DNA of 64,000 nucleotides from Neptunomonas qingdaonensis (GCF_900113275.1 NZ_FOOU01000001.1:1-64000), one strand, 5' to 3'. Counted from the first letter of the stretch, positions 8,039 through 18,066 are shown. Notes: generated by a model not told the origin, from the letters alone. Translations and numbers: made by a program.

Positions 8039-8308
8039 TTATTCGATCAGGTCGCCACGTAAAATATATTTGCACATGGCGGCGGTACTCACAAACCCCA
8101 GCATGGCAATTAACAATGCAGCCTCAAAATACAGGGTTGTACCTGAAGAAATACCAAACAACAGGATCAACGCAATACTGTTAATGTACATGGTGTCGAG
8201 TGCCAGAATGCGGTCAGGTCTGCTTGGCCCAATAAACAAACGCCACAAGTTAAGGATTAAAGATATGCAAACTAGCGTGGTTGCAACCACTATTGCAGTA
8301 CTTAGCAT
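8039..8308 (-). CDS. mrpF: Mrp antiporter subunit F
   Basis: An 89-residue protein with three membrane helices. The conserved RPDRILALDTMYINSIALI segment identifies MnhF/MrpF. The ATG overlaps the end of mrpE by seven bases, indicating translational coupling, and GGGAG precedes it. The family is required for Mrp complex activity; its exact mechanistic role is not settled. Confidence 0.9.
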   Translation of the reverse strand: MLSTAIVVATTLVCISLILNLWRLFIGPSRPDRILALDTMYINSIALILLFGISSGTTLYFEAALLIAMLGFVSTAAMCKYILRGDLIE

Positions 8309-8805
8309 TTGAAAATCTCCCTAAGAGGTCTCTCATAACGGTGTTTGATTAAGGCGATAAGCTCTTCTTCATTCGTCAGATTAAGCACGTGTACATAGAG
8401 CCATTTTTTGTCTTCGGAGATTTCTGCGCTAACGGTGCCAGGTGTTAAAGAGACCGTACTGGCCAGTATAGTGATCGGAAGTTCATGTTCGATATCCAGA
8501 GGGATAGCGACAAAGGCAGGCTGCAGCTTTTTAGCGGGACCAATGACTAATACCGCGACTTCAAAATTAGCCACAACAATGTCACCGATCACCATTAATA
8601 TATAGCGAAGAGTAACGAATGGCTTATGAATACTGGGTTGCGGATCATGCATACCCGATGTCAGTAAAGGAATGGCGATTGCCAAAAATGCAGCTAATAC
8701 TAAGTGGCCCGGTGCGACAGTATTATTGAGCAATAGCCAGACGACGAACAGTAGCAGAGAATGCAGTGGCATGGGTAACAAGCGAAAACGCGGACTAGTT
8801 GTCAT
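8302..8805 (-). CDS. mrpE: Mrp antiporter subunit E
   Basis: A 167-residue protein with two or three N-terminal membrane helices and a soluble C-terminal domain containing ASTVSLTPGTVSAEI and LYVHVLN, signatures of MnhE/MrpE. It overlaps mrpD by one base (TAATG) and mrpF by seven, so the operon is tightly coupled. MrpE is needed for assembly and full exchange activity in characterised Mrp complexes. Confidence 0.9.
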   Translation of the reverse strand: MTTSPRFRLLPMPLHSLLLFVVWLLLNNTVAPGHLVLAAFLAIAIPLLTSGMHDPQPSIHKPFVTLRYILMVIGDIVVANFEVAVLVIGPAKKLQPAFVAIPLDIEHELPITILASTVSLTPGTVSAEISEDKKWLYVHVLNLTNEEELIALIKHRYERPLREIFKC

Positions 8806-10313
8806 TATTCATTCCCTCCTGGAAGTAGAGCAGTCACTGTTGGCATCGAGTTATGCAGTTGAGCCGCTGCCAGGTTGGTATAGTCTGTAACCGCCCCCCC
8901 AAACACGACCAACAGCGGTGATGCAGAGAGTAATAAAACAACGGCGATAATCTTCAGTGGGGAGAGCTTCTCATTATTGGTATTTTCTCCTGCAGCTCGC
9001 CAGAAAATAGTGGTACCCGCACGGGATATGGCTACCATCGACGCTAGCCCTGCCAGCAGCACGATCGCCCATACCCAAGCCGTTTCAGCTAAGCCTTGAG
9101 TGGCTTGTAATATTAGTATTTTACCCACAAAACCTGATAAGGGTGGCATACCCACTGACGTGAGTGCGGCAATAAAGAACGCAATGCCTATGAATTTTCC
9201 ATACCTCATTTTGCGCGCGATCACATAGCGATCTTCGGCTTTGCCTCGTTGCTTACTAATGAGGTCTGCGATCAGGAAGAGTGCGCCTGTCACCAAAGTC
9301 GTATGCATCATATAGTAAAGCGCTGCAGAGGTGGCCGATTCACGTTGCATGGCAATCGCCAGCATGAGCGTCCCGACCGAGACGATGACTAAATTGGCTG
9401 CGGTTAACCTTAAGCCCGGGCTGGCCAGTACGCCGATGGCTCCCATGGTTAACGTTAGCAGCGCCAATGGCCATAACCAAGGAATGGCAATGCCGGCAAG
9501 GGCTCCGGCATCTTCGCCAAAGATGGTCGTGTGTACACGTAAAATGCTGTAGACACCCACCTTGGTCATAATGGCGAAGAGCGCTGCAACCGGAGCACTG
9601 GCTGCTGCATAGGTTTTAGGTAACCAAAAATGTAATGGCAGCAAAGCCGCTTTTAACCCAAATACTACCAGCAATAACAGGCCGCCGGCTTTCGCTAAGG
9701 CTTGTTCATGTTCGTCTAATAAGCGTACTTTGTTGGCCATGTCGGCGATATTAAGTGAGCCGATGGTGCCGTATAAAATACCCAGTGCAAACAGGAAGAT
9801 ACCCGAGCCGACTAAATTAAGAATCACATAATGCACATTCATTTTGGTTTTCTGTTTACCGCCGCCATGTATCAATAGCGCATAAGAAGCAATCAGCAGC
9901 ACTTCAAAGAAAACAAACAGATTAAAAATATCTCCTGTCAGAAACGCGCCATTAACCCCCATGATCTGAAACATAAAAAGTGGGTGAAAATACATGCCAT
10001 CTTTATCTTCACCCGCACAGGCATATAAATGTGCGCCCAAACCAAGCACCGAGGTAAGTAATACCATCATGGTTGATAGTCTGTCGCCGACCAGGGTGAT
10101 GCCGAAAGGCGGTTGCCAGCCACCCAGTATGTACAATTGGGTTCCTTGTTGATGGCTGGTGAGCAAAAGCAAAGTGGATACTGTAACCAGAAGAAGCAAA
10201 ATCGAAACGGCAAAAATACGCTGTCGGGTGATGGAGTTACTTAACGGCGGCAATAACATAAAGACAGCCGCCAGCAGCGGCAATAAAATGGGAAAAATAG
10301 CCAAGTGTTGCAT
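8805..10313 (-). CDS. mrpD: Mrp antiporter subunit D (NuoM/NuoN-like)
   Basis: A 502-residue polytopic protein with about 14 helices, homologous to the antiporter-like complex I subunits. Key elements are FFEVLLIASYALL (the conserved TM5 glutamate), a lysine-bearing GLKAALLPLHFWLP segment and a broken-helix region. It forms part of the proton/cation pathway with MrpA. Start and stop codons overlap neighbours by one base, and GGAG precedes the ATG. Confidence 0.92.
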   Translation of the reverse strand: MQHLAIFPILLPLLAAVFMLLPPLSNSITRQRIFAVSILLLLVTVSTLLLLTSHQQGTQLYILGGWQPPFGITLVGDRLSTMMVLLTSVLGLGAHLYACAGEDKDGMYFHPLFMFQIMGVNGAFLTGDIFNLFVFFEVLLIASYALLIHGGGKQKTKMNVHYVILNLVGSGIFLFALGILYGTIGSLNIADMANKVRLLDEHEQALAKAGGLLLLVVFGLKAALLPLHFWLPKTYAAASAPVAALFAIMTKVGVYSILRVHTTIFGEDAGALAGIAIPWLWPLALLTLTMGAIGVLASPGLRLTAANLVIVSVGTLMLAIAMQRESATSAALYYMMHTTLVTGALFLIADLISKQRGKAEDRYVIARKMRYGKFIGIAFFIAALTSVGMPPLSGFVGKILILQATQGLAETAWVWAIVLLAGLASMVAISRAGTTIFWRAAGENTNNEKLSPLKIIAVVLLLSASPLLVVFGGAVTDYTNLAAAQLHNSMPTVTALLPGGNE

Positions 10314-10678
10314 TAACCACTCCTCTTATCTGAAACACTGATCCGGCTGGGTTGGTCAGGCATTTGACCGTCTACATGATCATTGCCTTGGTCAGCTCGC
10401 GAGCGCATGGCTAATATCACCACAAATGCAGTCATGGCAAAGCCGATTACAATAGCGGTTAATACCAGTGCTTGCGGTAATGGGTCGCTGTATTCAGCAG
10501 ATTGTCCCAGTACTGCAGCACCGTTGAGTTTTAGGCGACCACTGGCGAAAAGAAACAAGTTTACTGCGTACGACAGCAGGGTTAAACCTATGACAACAGT
10601 GAATGTCCGTCCTCTTAGCACGAGAAAAAATCCACAGGTAGTCAATATACCGACACAGAACGCATAAATCGCTTCCAT
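10313..10678 (-). CDS. mrpC: Mrp antiporter subunit C (NuoK-like)
   Basis: A 121-residue, three-helix protein with the MnhC/NuoK pattern (GLTLLSYAVNLFLFASG, DPLPQALVLTAIVIGFAMTA). The ATG at 10676-10678 shares one base with the mrpA stop codon and has AAGGAG eight bases upstream; the TTG one codon earlier is less likely. The acidic, serine-rich tail after TM3 is probably cytoplasmic. Confidence 0.9.
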   Translation of the reverse strand: MEAIYAFCVGILTTCGFFLVLRGRTFTVVIGLTLLSYAVNLFLFASGRLKLNGAAVLGQSAEYSDPLPQALVLTAIVIGFAMTAFVVILAMRSRADQGNDHVDGQMPDQPSRISVSDKRSG

Positions 10679-13473
10679 CAATCGTTCTCCTTCATTTCAA
10701 AGCGTTCGCTAGTGGTAAGCTTGCCCAAATTTGCCAGTATTAGCATCACAGAGCCCACGACCGTTAGGTAGACCCCTAAATCGAACAACATAGCACTGGC
10801 GAGTTCGAACTCTCCAACCCAGGGTAAATTGAAGTGATCAAACCAGGTGCTCAGGAATGGTTCGTCAAATATCCAGCTGCCTAAGCCTGTCGTGGTCGCA
10901 ATTAATATCCCGCCGGCAATGAGCCATTGGTAGTCGATTTTGATTCGGGGTTTAATCCACTGAACACCATGTGCAATATATTGCTGAATAATCGCCACGG
11001 CGGTAATAAGACCGGCAATAAAGCCACCACCGGGTACGTTATGCCCGCGTAAGAAAATATAAACGGATACCAGTATCGCTAATGGAAGCAGACTCTGTGA
11101 CACCATTTCAAACATCATAGGATGAGGATCATTACTCCAGGCACGTCCGGCGTCGTCACGTACAGGCATGTAGATACGCATTTTGGCAATCAGTTTAAAA
11201 ATCCCTAATGCGGCAATACCCAGTACGGTAATTTCACCGAGTGTGTCGAAGCCTCTGAAATCGACCAAAATGACATTCACCACATTGGTTCCGCCGCCAC
11301 CGGTTTTACTGTTGGCTAAGAAAAAGTCTGAAATCGTATCCAAAGGCGTTGTGAGCATGGCGAAACAGATGGTCCCTATGACGCAACCTAATAGCCCTGA
11401 AATTAATAAATCTCCGCTTAAACGCCTGTTAGTTGACTCTTTCTGTGTACTTTGCGGTAAAAAGAATAGCGCCAGAAGTAACAAAATAATGGTAACTATT
11501 TCGACTGATAGTTGCGTTAGGGCTAAATCTGGTGCTGAAAATTTAGCAAATATCAGCGATACCATTAACCCCACAACAGACAAAAATATCAGCGCAAGAA
11601 ATCGCCGTCTGTACCATATTACGGTTGCGATGGCACTCAATACCAATAGCACGGCCCCGGTGACTGTTGCACCGTCAAGCGGGATTTGAGTGCGCGTGCC
11701 TATGTTCTGAGTCAGACCAAGCAGAGGTAATCCCGCCATGACTAATGTGAATAACAACAATAAAAACATATACCGTTGCAAAGAGCCGTTTTCCAAGGCA
11801 CTTATAATGCGCTCAGAAGCGTTGACGATCGATTGAACACCGCCTTCGAAGATATTTTTTGCATCAGGTTCATCAAATTGTGATTGAAACTGAAAAAGAT
11901 GACGTCGGTTGTAGTAAATAATTGCGCCTCCCACCATAGCCAGGAAACTCATGAACAACGGTATGTTTAATCCGTGCCATATAGCCAAACTGTGAACGGG
12001 AACATCATGAGTCAGCACCGCAGAGGCGGCGACATGCAATAGGTCACCGACAACATAGGCAGGGAATATCCCCACCAGTAAACACAGGGCTACCAGAATC
12101 TCGACCGGCACCTTCATATAACGCGGAGGTTCTTTTGGGGTTTTAGGAAGGTCTATCGGCTCACCGTTAAAGAATACATCATGAATGAAGCGTAATGAGT
12201 AGGCGACAGAAAACGCAGCGCCGACTGTGGCTAACAGCGGAATCATCCAAGACAGAGAGCCCAGTGTACTTTGGTTAAGGGTTTCAGCAAAAAACATCTC
12301 TTTTGACAGAAAGCCATTCAATAAAGGAACGCCTGCCATTGATAGCGCGGCGACGATGGCGAGTGTCGCGGTATAGGGCATGTATTTCATCAGGCCATTG
12401 AGCTTGCGCATATCCCGTGAGCCAGACTCGTGATCAATGATTCCGGCAGCCATAAACAACGAAGCTTTAAAGATAGCGTGGTTGATAATATGGAATACTG
12501 CCGCGACTGCGGCAAGATCCGAGTTAAGACCTAACAGCAGAGTAATCAGCCCTAGATGGCTAATCGTCGAATAAGCAAGAAGGCCTTTTAGATCATGCTT
12601 AAACAGGGCGACATATGCACCTATAAGGAGTGTTATCAAGCCGGTTAGGCTGACAATCATGAACCATAGGTCTGTACCAGCCAATGCCGGATAAAAACGA
12701 GCCATGAGGAAAATACCCGCCTTTACCATCGTGGCGGAATGTAGGTAGGCACTTACCGGTGTAGGTGCCGACATGGCATGGGGTAACCAAAAATGAAACG
12801 GGAATTGTGCTGACTTTGTGAATGCACCTAACAGTACCAATACTAAGGCTACCGGATAAGCGGCGTGTGATCGAATCAGGTCGCCACTCGCTAATACTGT
12901 ATCGAGGTCATAACTACCGACCATATTGCCGATCATCAACAGCCCTGCGAGTAGAGCAAGTCCACCTGCTCCTGTCACGGTTAGGGCCATTCTCGCGCCT
13001 TTTCGGGCCTCTGATTTATGAGACCAAAAGCTGATCAGTAGAAATGAGCTAATGCTGGTTAATTCCCAGAACATCCATAATTGGATCAGGTTATTTGATA
13101 TAACAATACCGACCATCGCGCTCATAAACAGGATCAGGTAAGCAAAGAATTGTCCCATCGAGTCTTTTGCTGACAGATAGTAGCGGGCATACAGAATTAC
13201 CAGTAGTCCAATGCCGAGTATCAATAATAAAAACAGTAGTGACAGACCATCTAGGCGAAATGAAAGATCCAGCCCTATAGCGGGAATCCATTCTATGGTT
13301 TGGCGAATGGCTTGACCATCAAATATATCCACTGCATACATAAGTACCAGAATGAGTGACCAGGCGGGTAATAATGCAACGGATAAAGTACAGATATTGC
13401 GGCCGAAACGCTCTGTAAACAAAGGGACTAATGTGCCGATAAGAGGTAGTAGTACGACCCATAGCAGGTTCAT
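10678..13473 (-). CDS. mrpA: Mrp antiporter subunit A fused to subunit B
   Basis: A 931-residue protein and first gene of the operon. Residues 1-500 are NuoL-like (MFWELTSISSFLLI with the TM5 glutamate; FPFHFWLPHAM; HIINHAIFKASLFM). Residues about 600-760 form the DUF4040-type region (SAPDLALTQLSVEIVTI). The last ~140 residues are MrpB-like (LRGHNVPGGGFIAGL, FDLGVYLTVVGS). Separate mrpA and mrpB genes are typical of Firmicutes; the fusion defines the shorter mrpA'CDEFG operon known from Proteobacteria. It acts in the inner membrane in sodium and alkaline tolerance. Confidence 0.93.
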   Translation of the reverse strand: MNLLWVVLLPLIGTLVPLFTERFGRNICTLSVALLPAWSLILVLMYAVDIFDGQAIRQTIEWIPAIGLDLSFRLDGLSLLFLLLILGIGLLVILYARYYLSAKDSMGQFFAYLILFMSAMVGIVISNNLIQLWMFWELTSISSFLLISFWSHKSEARKGARMALTVTGAGGLALLAGLLMIGNMVGSYDLDTVLASGDLIRSHAAYPVALVLVLLGAFTKSAQFPFHFWLPHAMSAPTPVSAYLHSATMVKAGIFLMARFYPALAGTDLWFMIVSLTGLITLLIGAYVALFKHDLKGLLAYSTISHLGLITLLLGLNSDLAAVAAVFHIINHAIFKASLFMAAGIIDHESGSRDMRKLNGLMKYMPYTATLAIVAALSMAGVPLLNGFLSKEMFFAETLNQSTLGSLSWMIPLLATVGAAFSVAYSLRFIHDVFFNGEPIDLPKTPKEPPRYMKVPVEILVALCLLVGIFPAYVVGDLLHVAASAVLTHDVPVHSLAIWHGLNIPLFMSFLAMVGGAIIYYNRRHLFQFQSQFDEPDAKNIFEGGVQSIVNASERIISALENGSLQRYMFLLLLFTLVMAGLPLLGLTQNIGTRTQIPLDGATVTGAVLLVLSAIATVIWYRRRFLALIFLSVVGLMVSLIFAKFSAPDLALTQLSVEIVTIILLLLALFFLPQSTQKESTNRRLSGDLLISGLLGCVIGTICFAMLTTPLDTISDFFLANSKTGGGGTNVVNVILVDFRGFDTLGEITVLGIAALGIFKLIAKMRIYMPVRDDAGRAWSNDPHPMMFEMVSQSLLPLAILVSVYIFLRGHNVPGGGFIAGLITAVAIIQQYIAHGVQWIKPRIKIDYQWLIAGGILIATTTGLGSWIFDEPFLSTWFDHFNLPWVGEFELASAMLFDLGVYLTVVGSVMLILANLGKLTTSERFEMKEND

Positions 13474-13929
13474 ATGAGGGGGTGACTCCAGTTAAATGGC
13501 GATATAACAAATAACAGACTGATTTATAAGTCGTGTCTTGGCGTTGTTTACTATACACATAGTACTGTTTTGGTCAAAAAAACTATAAAGCTTTTGCTAT
13601 GGAACATACGATTAAGTTAACAATTACCTGACAAAAGCCTGTAATCAAGAAACATTGGGCGGTGAGCGTGCGAATACGCCAAGCAGATTGTCGCTACACC
13701 AGCGCGACAATTGACGAATGAGTCTGGGCGAGATTTTCCGGAAAACAATCTTTCCGAGGTATGGTTTCAGATCCTGAGCAATTTCACTATCTACGCTCAT
13801 ATCAGCTTTTTTGTGATCTTACATTTTCAATTGTCATCGACCTGGCAGAACCTTCAATTACCCCTTGGATAATTAAAGGTTCCGACAGACTTTATTCTTC
13901 GCTATCAATTATTCAGAAAGCAGGGAATT
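13474..13929. other. Intergenic region between glmS and the Mrp operon
   Basis: A 456-base gap. It holds two hairpins: ATTGTCGC / GCGACAAT at 13688-13695 and 13704-13711 (8-base loop), and an imperfect GAACCTT..AAGGTTC stem at 13848-13882 about 50 bases past the glmS stop, which could end glmS transcription. The Mrp promoter should lie toward 13500-13640, but no clear hexamers stand out. No transposon ends or repeat of the glmS remnant were found. Confidence 0.5.
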
Positions 13930-15756
13930 TTATTCCACCGTTACCGATTTTGCCAGATTACGTGGCTGATCAACATCGGTGCCTTTCAGCACGGCGACGT
14001 GGTAAGAGAGCAATTGTAAGGGTATCGTATAAACAATCGGCTCCAGAATCTCTGGCATCTCTGGCATACCCAAAACGTGAATACCGTCGCCTGCCTGAAC
14101 TTTCTGTGTACAACCAGCAAATATAAACAGCTCTCCGCCGCGTGCGCTAACTTCCTGCAAATTTGCTTTAAGTTTATCCAGCATGTCGTTACGCGGAGCT
14201 ATCGTTACAACCGGCATATCCTTATCAACTAACGCCAAAGGCCCGTGCTTCAACTCACCCGCTGGATAGGCTTCGGCATGAATATAGGAGATCTCTTTCA
14301 GCTTTAAAGCACCCTCCATGGCGACCGGGTAAAGCGTTCCCCGTCCCAAAAACAGAGAATGATGCTTTTCAGCAAACGCCTGCGACATCAATTCAATATC
14401 AGCATCCATTGCCAGTGCCTGCTCTATCAGAGAAGGCAGTAACATAAGAGATTCAACGATTTGTCGCTCTTTTGCTTGCGTCATTTTAAAGCGACGGCCA
14501 ATAACGACAGTCGTCAACAAAAGGCAAACAAGCTGGGTGGTAAACGCTTTCGTTGACGCTACACCAATTTCTGGCCCGGCATTGGTCATCAGGAACAGAT
14601 CCGACTCACGTACCAACGAGCTACCCGGAACATTGCAAATAGTCAGACTTGCCAGGATTTGTTGTTTAACATCACGCAACGCCGCTAACGTATCTGCCGT
14701 TTCTCCTGATTGAGAAATCGAAATAAATAATGTGCCTTCCTGAATCACCACCGGACGATAACGGTACTCACTGGCCACCTCAACATGGCAAGGAATACCT
14801 GCCAGCCCTTCCATCCAGTACTTGGCAATCATCCCGGCATGATAACTGGTACCACAGGCGATGATCTGAATTTGCTTTACCTGGTCAAAAATAGCAGAGG
14901 CATGTTCACCGAATGCTCTTTCATTCACCAGTGCATCCTGAACCCGATCCTGAAAAGCAGCCAGCGTTACGCCTGGCTGTTCATAGATCTCTTTCAACAT
15001 GAAATGCTTGAATTTTCCCTTTTCGGTAGCAGATGTAGCATGTTCATACTGAACAATTTCTCGCTGGACGAGTTCGCCGTTCATATCCCAAACGATAATC
15101 TCATCTCTGGTCAGGTGAGCAATATCACCCTCTTCAAGAAACATAAAGCGATCAGTCACCGGCAACAAGGCTAATTGATCCGATGCGATGAAGTTTTCAC
15201 CAATACCAACACCGATCACCAATGGACTGCCCTGACGTGCTGCAATCAGTTCACCGGGGTTATCTTCATGCATCACACCTAAAGCAAATGCACCATCCAG
15301 CGTTGCTACCGTCGCTTTGACTGCACTTAAGTGATCTGCTCCTGCCTTAATAGCGCGATCCAGCAGATGTGCTATGACTTCTGTATCTGTTTGAGAGCTG
15401 AAATGGTAACCACCAGTCATCAACTCTGATTTGAGCTCTTCAAAATTTTCGATAATTCCGTTATGCACCACGGCCAATGCTGAACCTGACATGTGTGGAT
15501 GTGCATTGTGCTCTGTCGGTTTGCCATGAGTCGCCCAACGCGTATGTGCAATACCTGCAGAACCCGGCAGCGGTTGCATTTCCAATGCATCGGCCAGCGC
15601 CTGGACCTTACCCGCCCGACGTAAGCGCTGAATGGACTTACCATCCCAGACCGCCATGCCCGCAGAGTCGTAGCCCCTGTACTCCAGGCGACGCAGGCCC
15701 TCTAATAATATTCCTGATACCGAACGCTCAGCCGTTGCTCCAACAATTCCGCACAT
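13930..15756 (-). CDS. glmS: Glutamine-fructose-6-phosphate aminotransferase (GlmS)
   Basis: A 608-residue cytoplasmic enzyme making glucosamine-6-phosphate from fructose-6-phosphate and glutamine, the first step to UDP-GlcNAc. The N-terminal glutaminase domain starts MCGIVGA with the nucleophilic Cys2 and has the RLEYRGYDSAG motif. Two SIS domains follow (CGTSYHAG, SQSGETADT, LGRGTLYPVAMEGALK). The C-terminus PRNLAKSVTVE is the conserved fructose-site end. It lies 12 bases after glmU. The 3' end of glmS is the classic Tn7 attachment region; a degraded copy of that end lies at 7377-7459. Confidence 0.97.
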   Translation of the reverse strand: MCGIVGATAERSVSGILLEGLRRLEYRGYDSAGMAVWDGKSIQRLRRAGKVQALADALEMQPLPGSAGIAHTRWATHGKPTEHNAHPHMSGSALAVVHNGIIENFEELKSELMTGGYHFSSQTDTEVIAHLLDRAIKAGADHLSAVKATVATLDGAFALGVMHEDNPGELIAARQGSPLVIGVGIGENFIASDQLALLPVTDRFMFLEEGDIAHLTRDEIIVWDMNGELVQREIVQYEHATSATEKGKFKHFMLKEIYEQPGVTLAAFQDRVQDALVNERAFGEHASAIFDQVKQIQIIACGTSYHAGMIAKYWMEGLAGIPCHVEVASEYRYRPVVIQEGTLFISISQSGETADTLAALRDVKQQILASLTICNVPGSSLVRESDLFLMTNAGPEIGVASTKAFTTQLVCLLLTTVVIGRRFKMTQAKERQIVESLMLLPSLIEQALAMDADIELMSQAFAEKHHSLFLGRGTLYPVAMEGALKLKEISYIHAEAYPAGELKHGPLALVDKDMPVVTIAPRNDMLDKLKANLQEVSARGGELFIFAGCTQKVQAGDGIHVLGMPEMPEILEPIVYTIPLQLLSYHVAVLKGTDVDQPRNLAKSVTVE

Positions 15757-15768
15757 GCTTGCTTCTCC

Positions 15769-17133
15769 TTAGCTTTTCTTGACTGGGCGCTGCCAGTTAG
15801 ACAAATTAGTTTGTTTTACCCGCGCCACAGCCAACTGGCTTTCAGCTACTTCTTTGGTAATCGTTGAACCTGCGCCGACTGTAGCGCCGGATCCAATTTT
15901 TACAGGCGCAACTAACGCGCTATTCGAACCGATAAAGACCTGATCTCCAATTTGCGTCAATGACTTATTCACTCCATCATAGTTACAGGTGATAGTGCCG
16001 GCACCGATGTTCGTATTCTTACCGATAATGGCATCACCGACATAACTCAGATGATTAATTTTTGAGCCTTCACCAATGATCGCCTTTTTAGTCTCGACGA
16101 AATTACCAACTTTTGCCCCGGTCGCTAATTGTGTACCGGGACGTATTCTTGCAAAAGGACCCACATCGCAATCAGAGCCAATATCAGCATCTTCAATCAT
16201 GGTGTTGGCCTTGATACGTGTGTTTTCGCCGATCACTGAGTTTTTAATAATGCAGTTTGGCTCAATAATGACACCTCGCTCTAATACCACGTTACCTTCA
16301 AATACCACGTTAACATCAATAACGACGTCACCTGCAACCGTTACCTTGCCACGAACATCAACCCGGGCAGGATCTGCTAATGTTGCACCGTCGAGCATCA
16401 ATGTCTGCGCTTGCTGTAGTTGATACCAGCGCTCAAGCTCGGCTAACTGAACGCGGTTATTAACGCCCTGCACTTCCTGTTCGCAGCCAGGATGCTGTGT
16501 TTCAATAAAAACACCCTGGTCGGCGGCCATAGCGATAATATCCGTTAAATAATATTCGCCCTGGGCATTGTTCGACGATAATTCAGGCAGCCATGCTAAC
16601 AATAAGCCAGTGGGCACCGCCATAATCCCGGTATTAACTTCTGTTACTTTAAGCTGCTCATCTGACGCATCCTTTTGCTCAACAATAGCCACAACATGAT
16701 TGTCCTGATTGCGGATAATCCGACCATACCCGCTAGGATTCTGTAGATGAACCGTCAATAATCCTAAATTTCCCTGCGCAGCGATGCTGACCAATTGTTG
16801 CATGGTCTCTGAACGCGTTAACGGAACATCACCATATAAAATCAAGGTTATCCCTTCAGGATCTACATTGGGTAAGGCTTGTGCAACCGCATGACCGGTA
16901 CCAAGCTGCTCCTCTTGTAAAACAAACATCAGCTGTTCTTCGGATAACGCTTTTTCTAACAGCTCGGCACCATGACCTATCACCACATGAAGTTTTGCTT
17001 CATCGATATGACGTGCCTGATCCAGTACATGCTTGACCATAGGTTTGCCAGCAACAGCGTGCAGTACTTTAGGCAGAGAAGATTTCATACGGCTTCCCTG
17101 ACCCGCTGCTAAAATTACAATATCCGTTGTCAT
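15769..17133 (-). CDS. glmU: Bifunctional GlmU (uridyltransferase / acetyltransferase)
   Basis: A 454-residue enzyme giving UDP-GlcNAc from glucosamine-1-phosphate. The N-terminal pyrophosphorylase shows [15 protein letters not shown] and YGDVPLT. The C-terminal left-handed beta-helix has hexapeptide repeats ([19 protein letters not shown]) and the acetyl-CoA region NYDGVNK. ATG 17131-17133 is chosen over an upstream in-frame TTG because AGGA lies seven bases upstream and the family motif follows at once. It is co-transcribed with glmS. Confidence 0.96.
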   Translation of the reverse strand: MTTDIVILAAGQGSRMKSSLPKVLHAVAGKPMVKHVLDQARHIDEAKLHVVIGHGAELLEKALSEEQLMFVLQEEQLGTGHAVAQALPNVDPEGITLILYGDVPLTRSETMQQLVSIAAQGNLGLLTVHLQNPSGYGRIIRNQDNHVVAIVEQKDASDEQLKVTEVNTGIMAVPTGLLLAWLPELSSNNAQGEYYLTDIIAMAADQGVFIETQHPGCEQEVQGVNNRVQLAELERWYQLQQAQTLMLDGATLADPARVDVRGKVTVAGDVVIDVNVVFEGNVVLERGVIIEPNCIIKNSVIGENTRIKANTMIEDADIGSDCDVGPFARIRPGTQLATGAKVGNFVETKKAIIGEGSKINHLSYVGDAIIGKNTNIGAGTITCNYDGVNKSLTQIGDQVFIGSNSALVAPVKIGSGATVGAGSTITKEVAESQLAVARVKQTNLSNWQRPVKKS

Positions 17134-17248
17134 TATCCGATCCTGTAGCATCTGAATAGATTAAAAATCTACATAATTTATTGAATGATGGATAATCTAT
17201 ATTATAGTTCAACTTATACAATACTTTTTGTCTGGAAAATTTTGACAA

Positions 17249-17989
17249 ATGCAAAATTCAATACTAGAAAGACTCGGCTTCGATCAACGCGAAATTACTA
17301 TTTATCGTGCATTACTATCGCTTGGACCCAGCCCCATCAGGAGCATTGCCGAGAAAGCAGGGATTAATCGGGGTACCACGTACGACTGCTTAAAAGTACT
17401 TCTGCAAAAAGGTATTGTCAGTTATTTACCAAAAGGAAAGCGCCGCCTTTTTTCTCCACGCGATCCTGAAGTACTGCTACAGTTAGCTGAACAGAAGCAA
17501 CTTGAGATCTCAAATACGATTCAACAACTGAAAAATTCGATCATTCCCGAGCTTAATCACCTTAAACCTAATTTCACTGCGGCTAATGTGCAATTCTATG
17601 AGGGGGATGATGGTATAGAGTTTGTGCTCAGAGATATTCTGAGTAGCGTCTCACAAATGAGTGAACGCAAATACTCTGTATTTTCCTCAAAACCGATTCG
17701 TTCTCACCTTTATCGTCCCTTTCCGAATTACACGGCACAAAGAATCCAGCGAAAAATCGGCGTGCGGGTAATCGCTATTGGTGAGGGAGGTGAAGATGCC
17801 GAGTTATCACAGAGAAAGTGGATTAAAACCGAAGGTCCTGTTGATGCCGCCTATATTGCTATCTATCCCCCGAAATGTGCCATCATTTCATTAGCATCAA
17901 ACAACTATCCTACGGCGGTACTTATTGACTCGAAAGAGGTGTCGACGGCTCAGCAGATAATTTTTGATACGTTATGGGAAATGCTTTAA
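17249..17989 (+). CDS. TrmB-family transcriptional regulator
   Basis: A 246-residue regulator. Residues 1-75 form a TrmB winged helix (LERLGFDQREITIYRALLSL, INRGTTYDCLKVLLQKG). A coiled segment (residues about 85-110) is followed by an effector domain (residues about 120-245). TrmB proteins often sense sugars. It is divergent from glmU, with only 115 bases between starts, the place where a regulator of amino-sugar synthesis could sit; in Pseudomonas a different (DeoR-type) regulator lies between glmU and glmS. Control of glmUS is inference. Confidence 0.8.
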   Translation: MQNSILERLGFDQREITIYRALLSLGPSPIRSIAEKAGINRGTTYDCLKVLLQKGIVSYLPKGKRRLFSPRDPEVLLQLAEQKQLEISNTIQQLKNSIIPELNHLKPNFTAANVQFYEGDDGIEFVLRDILSSVSQMSERKYSVFSSKPIRSHLYRPFPNYTAQRIQRKIGVRVIAIGEGGEDAELSQRKWIKTEGPVDAAYIAIYPPKCAIISLASNNYPTAVLIDSKEVSTAQQIIFDTLWEML

Positions 17990-18010
17990 TGCTACTGCTT
18001 CGACAACCAC

Positions 18011-18041
18011 AAAAAAAGGCAGCCTAAGCTGCCTTTTTATT
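18011..18041. terminator. Bidirectional terminator between the TrmB-type gene and atpC
   Basis: Perfect stem AAAAAGGCAGC / GCTGCCTTTTT with a CTAA loop, flanked by A and T runs on both sides. It serves both the rightward regulator gene and the leftward ATP synthase operon. Confidence 0.9.
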
Positions 18042-18066
18042 CGTGTGTAACTCAACGACGTCAGTT

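Noticed and set aside
11183-11689. 168-codon ORF opposite mrpA
   Set aside because: Antisense to hydrophobic coding sequence; such frames stay open by codon bias.
7626-13473. Partial respiratory complex I operon
   Set aside because: NuoL/M/K-like subunits are present, but MrpE, MrpF and MrpG and the fused MrpB domain identify an Mrp antiporter.
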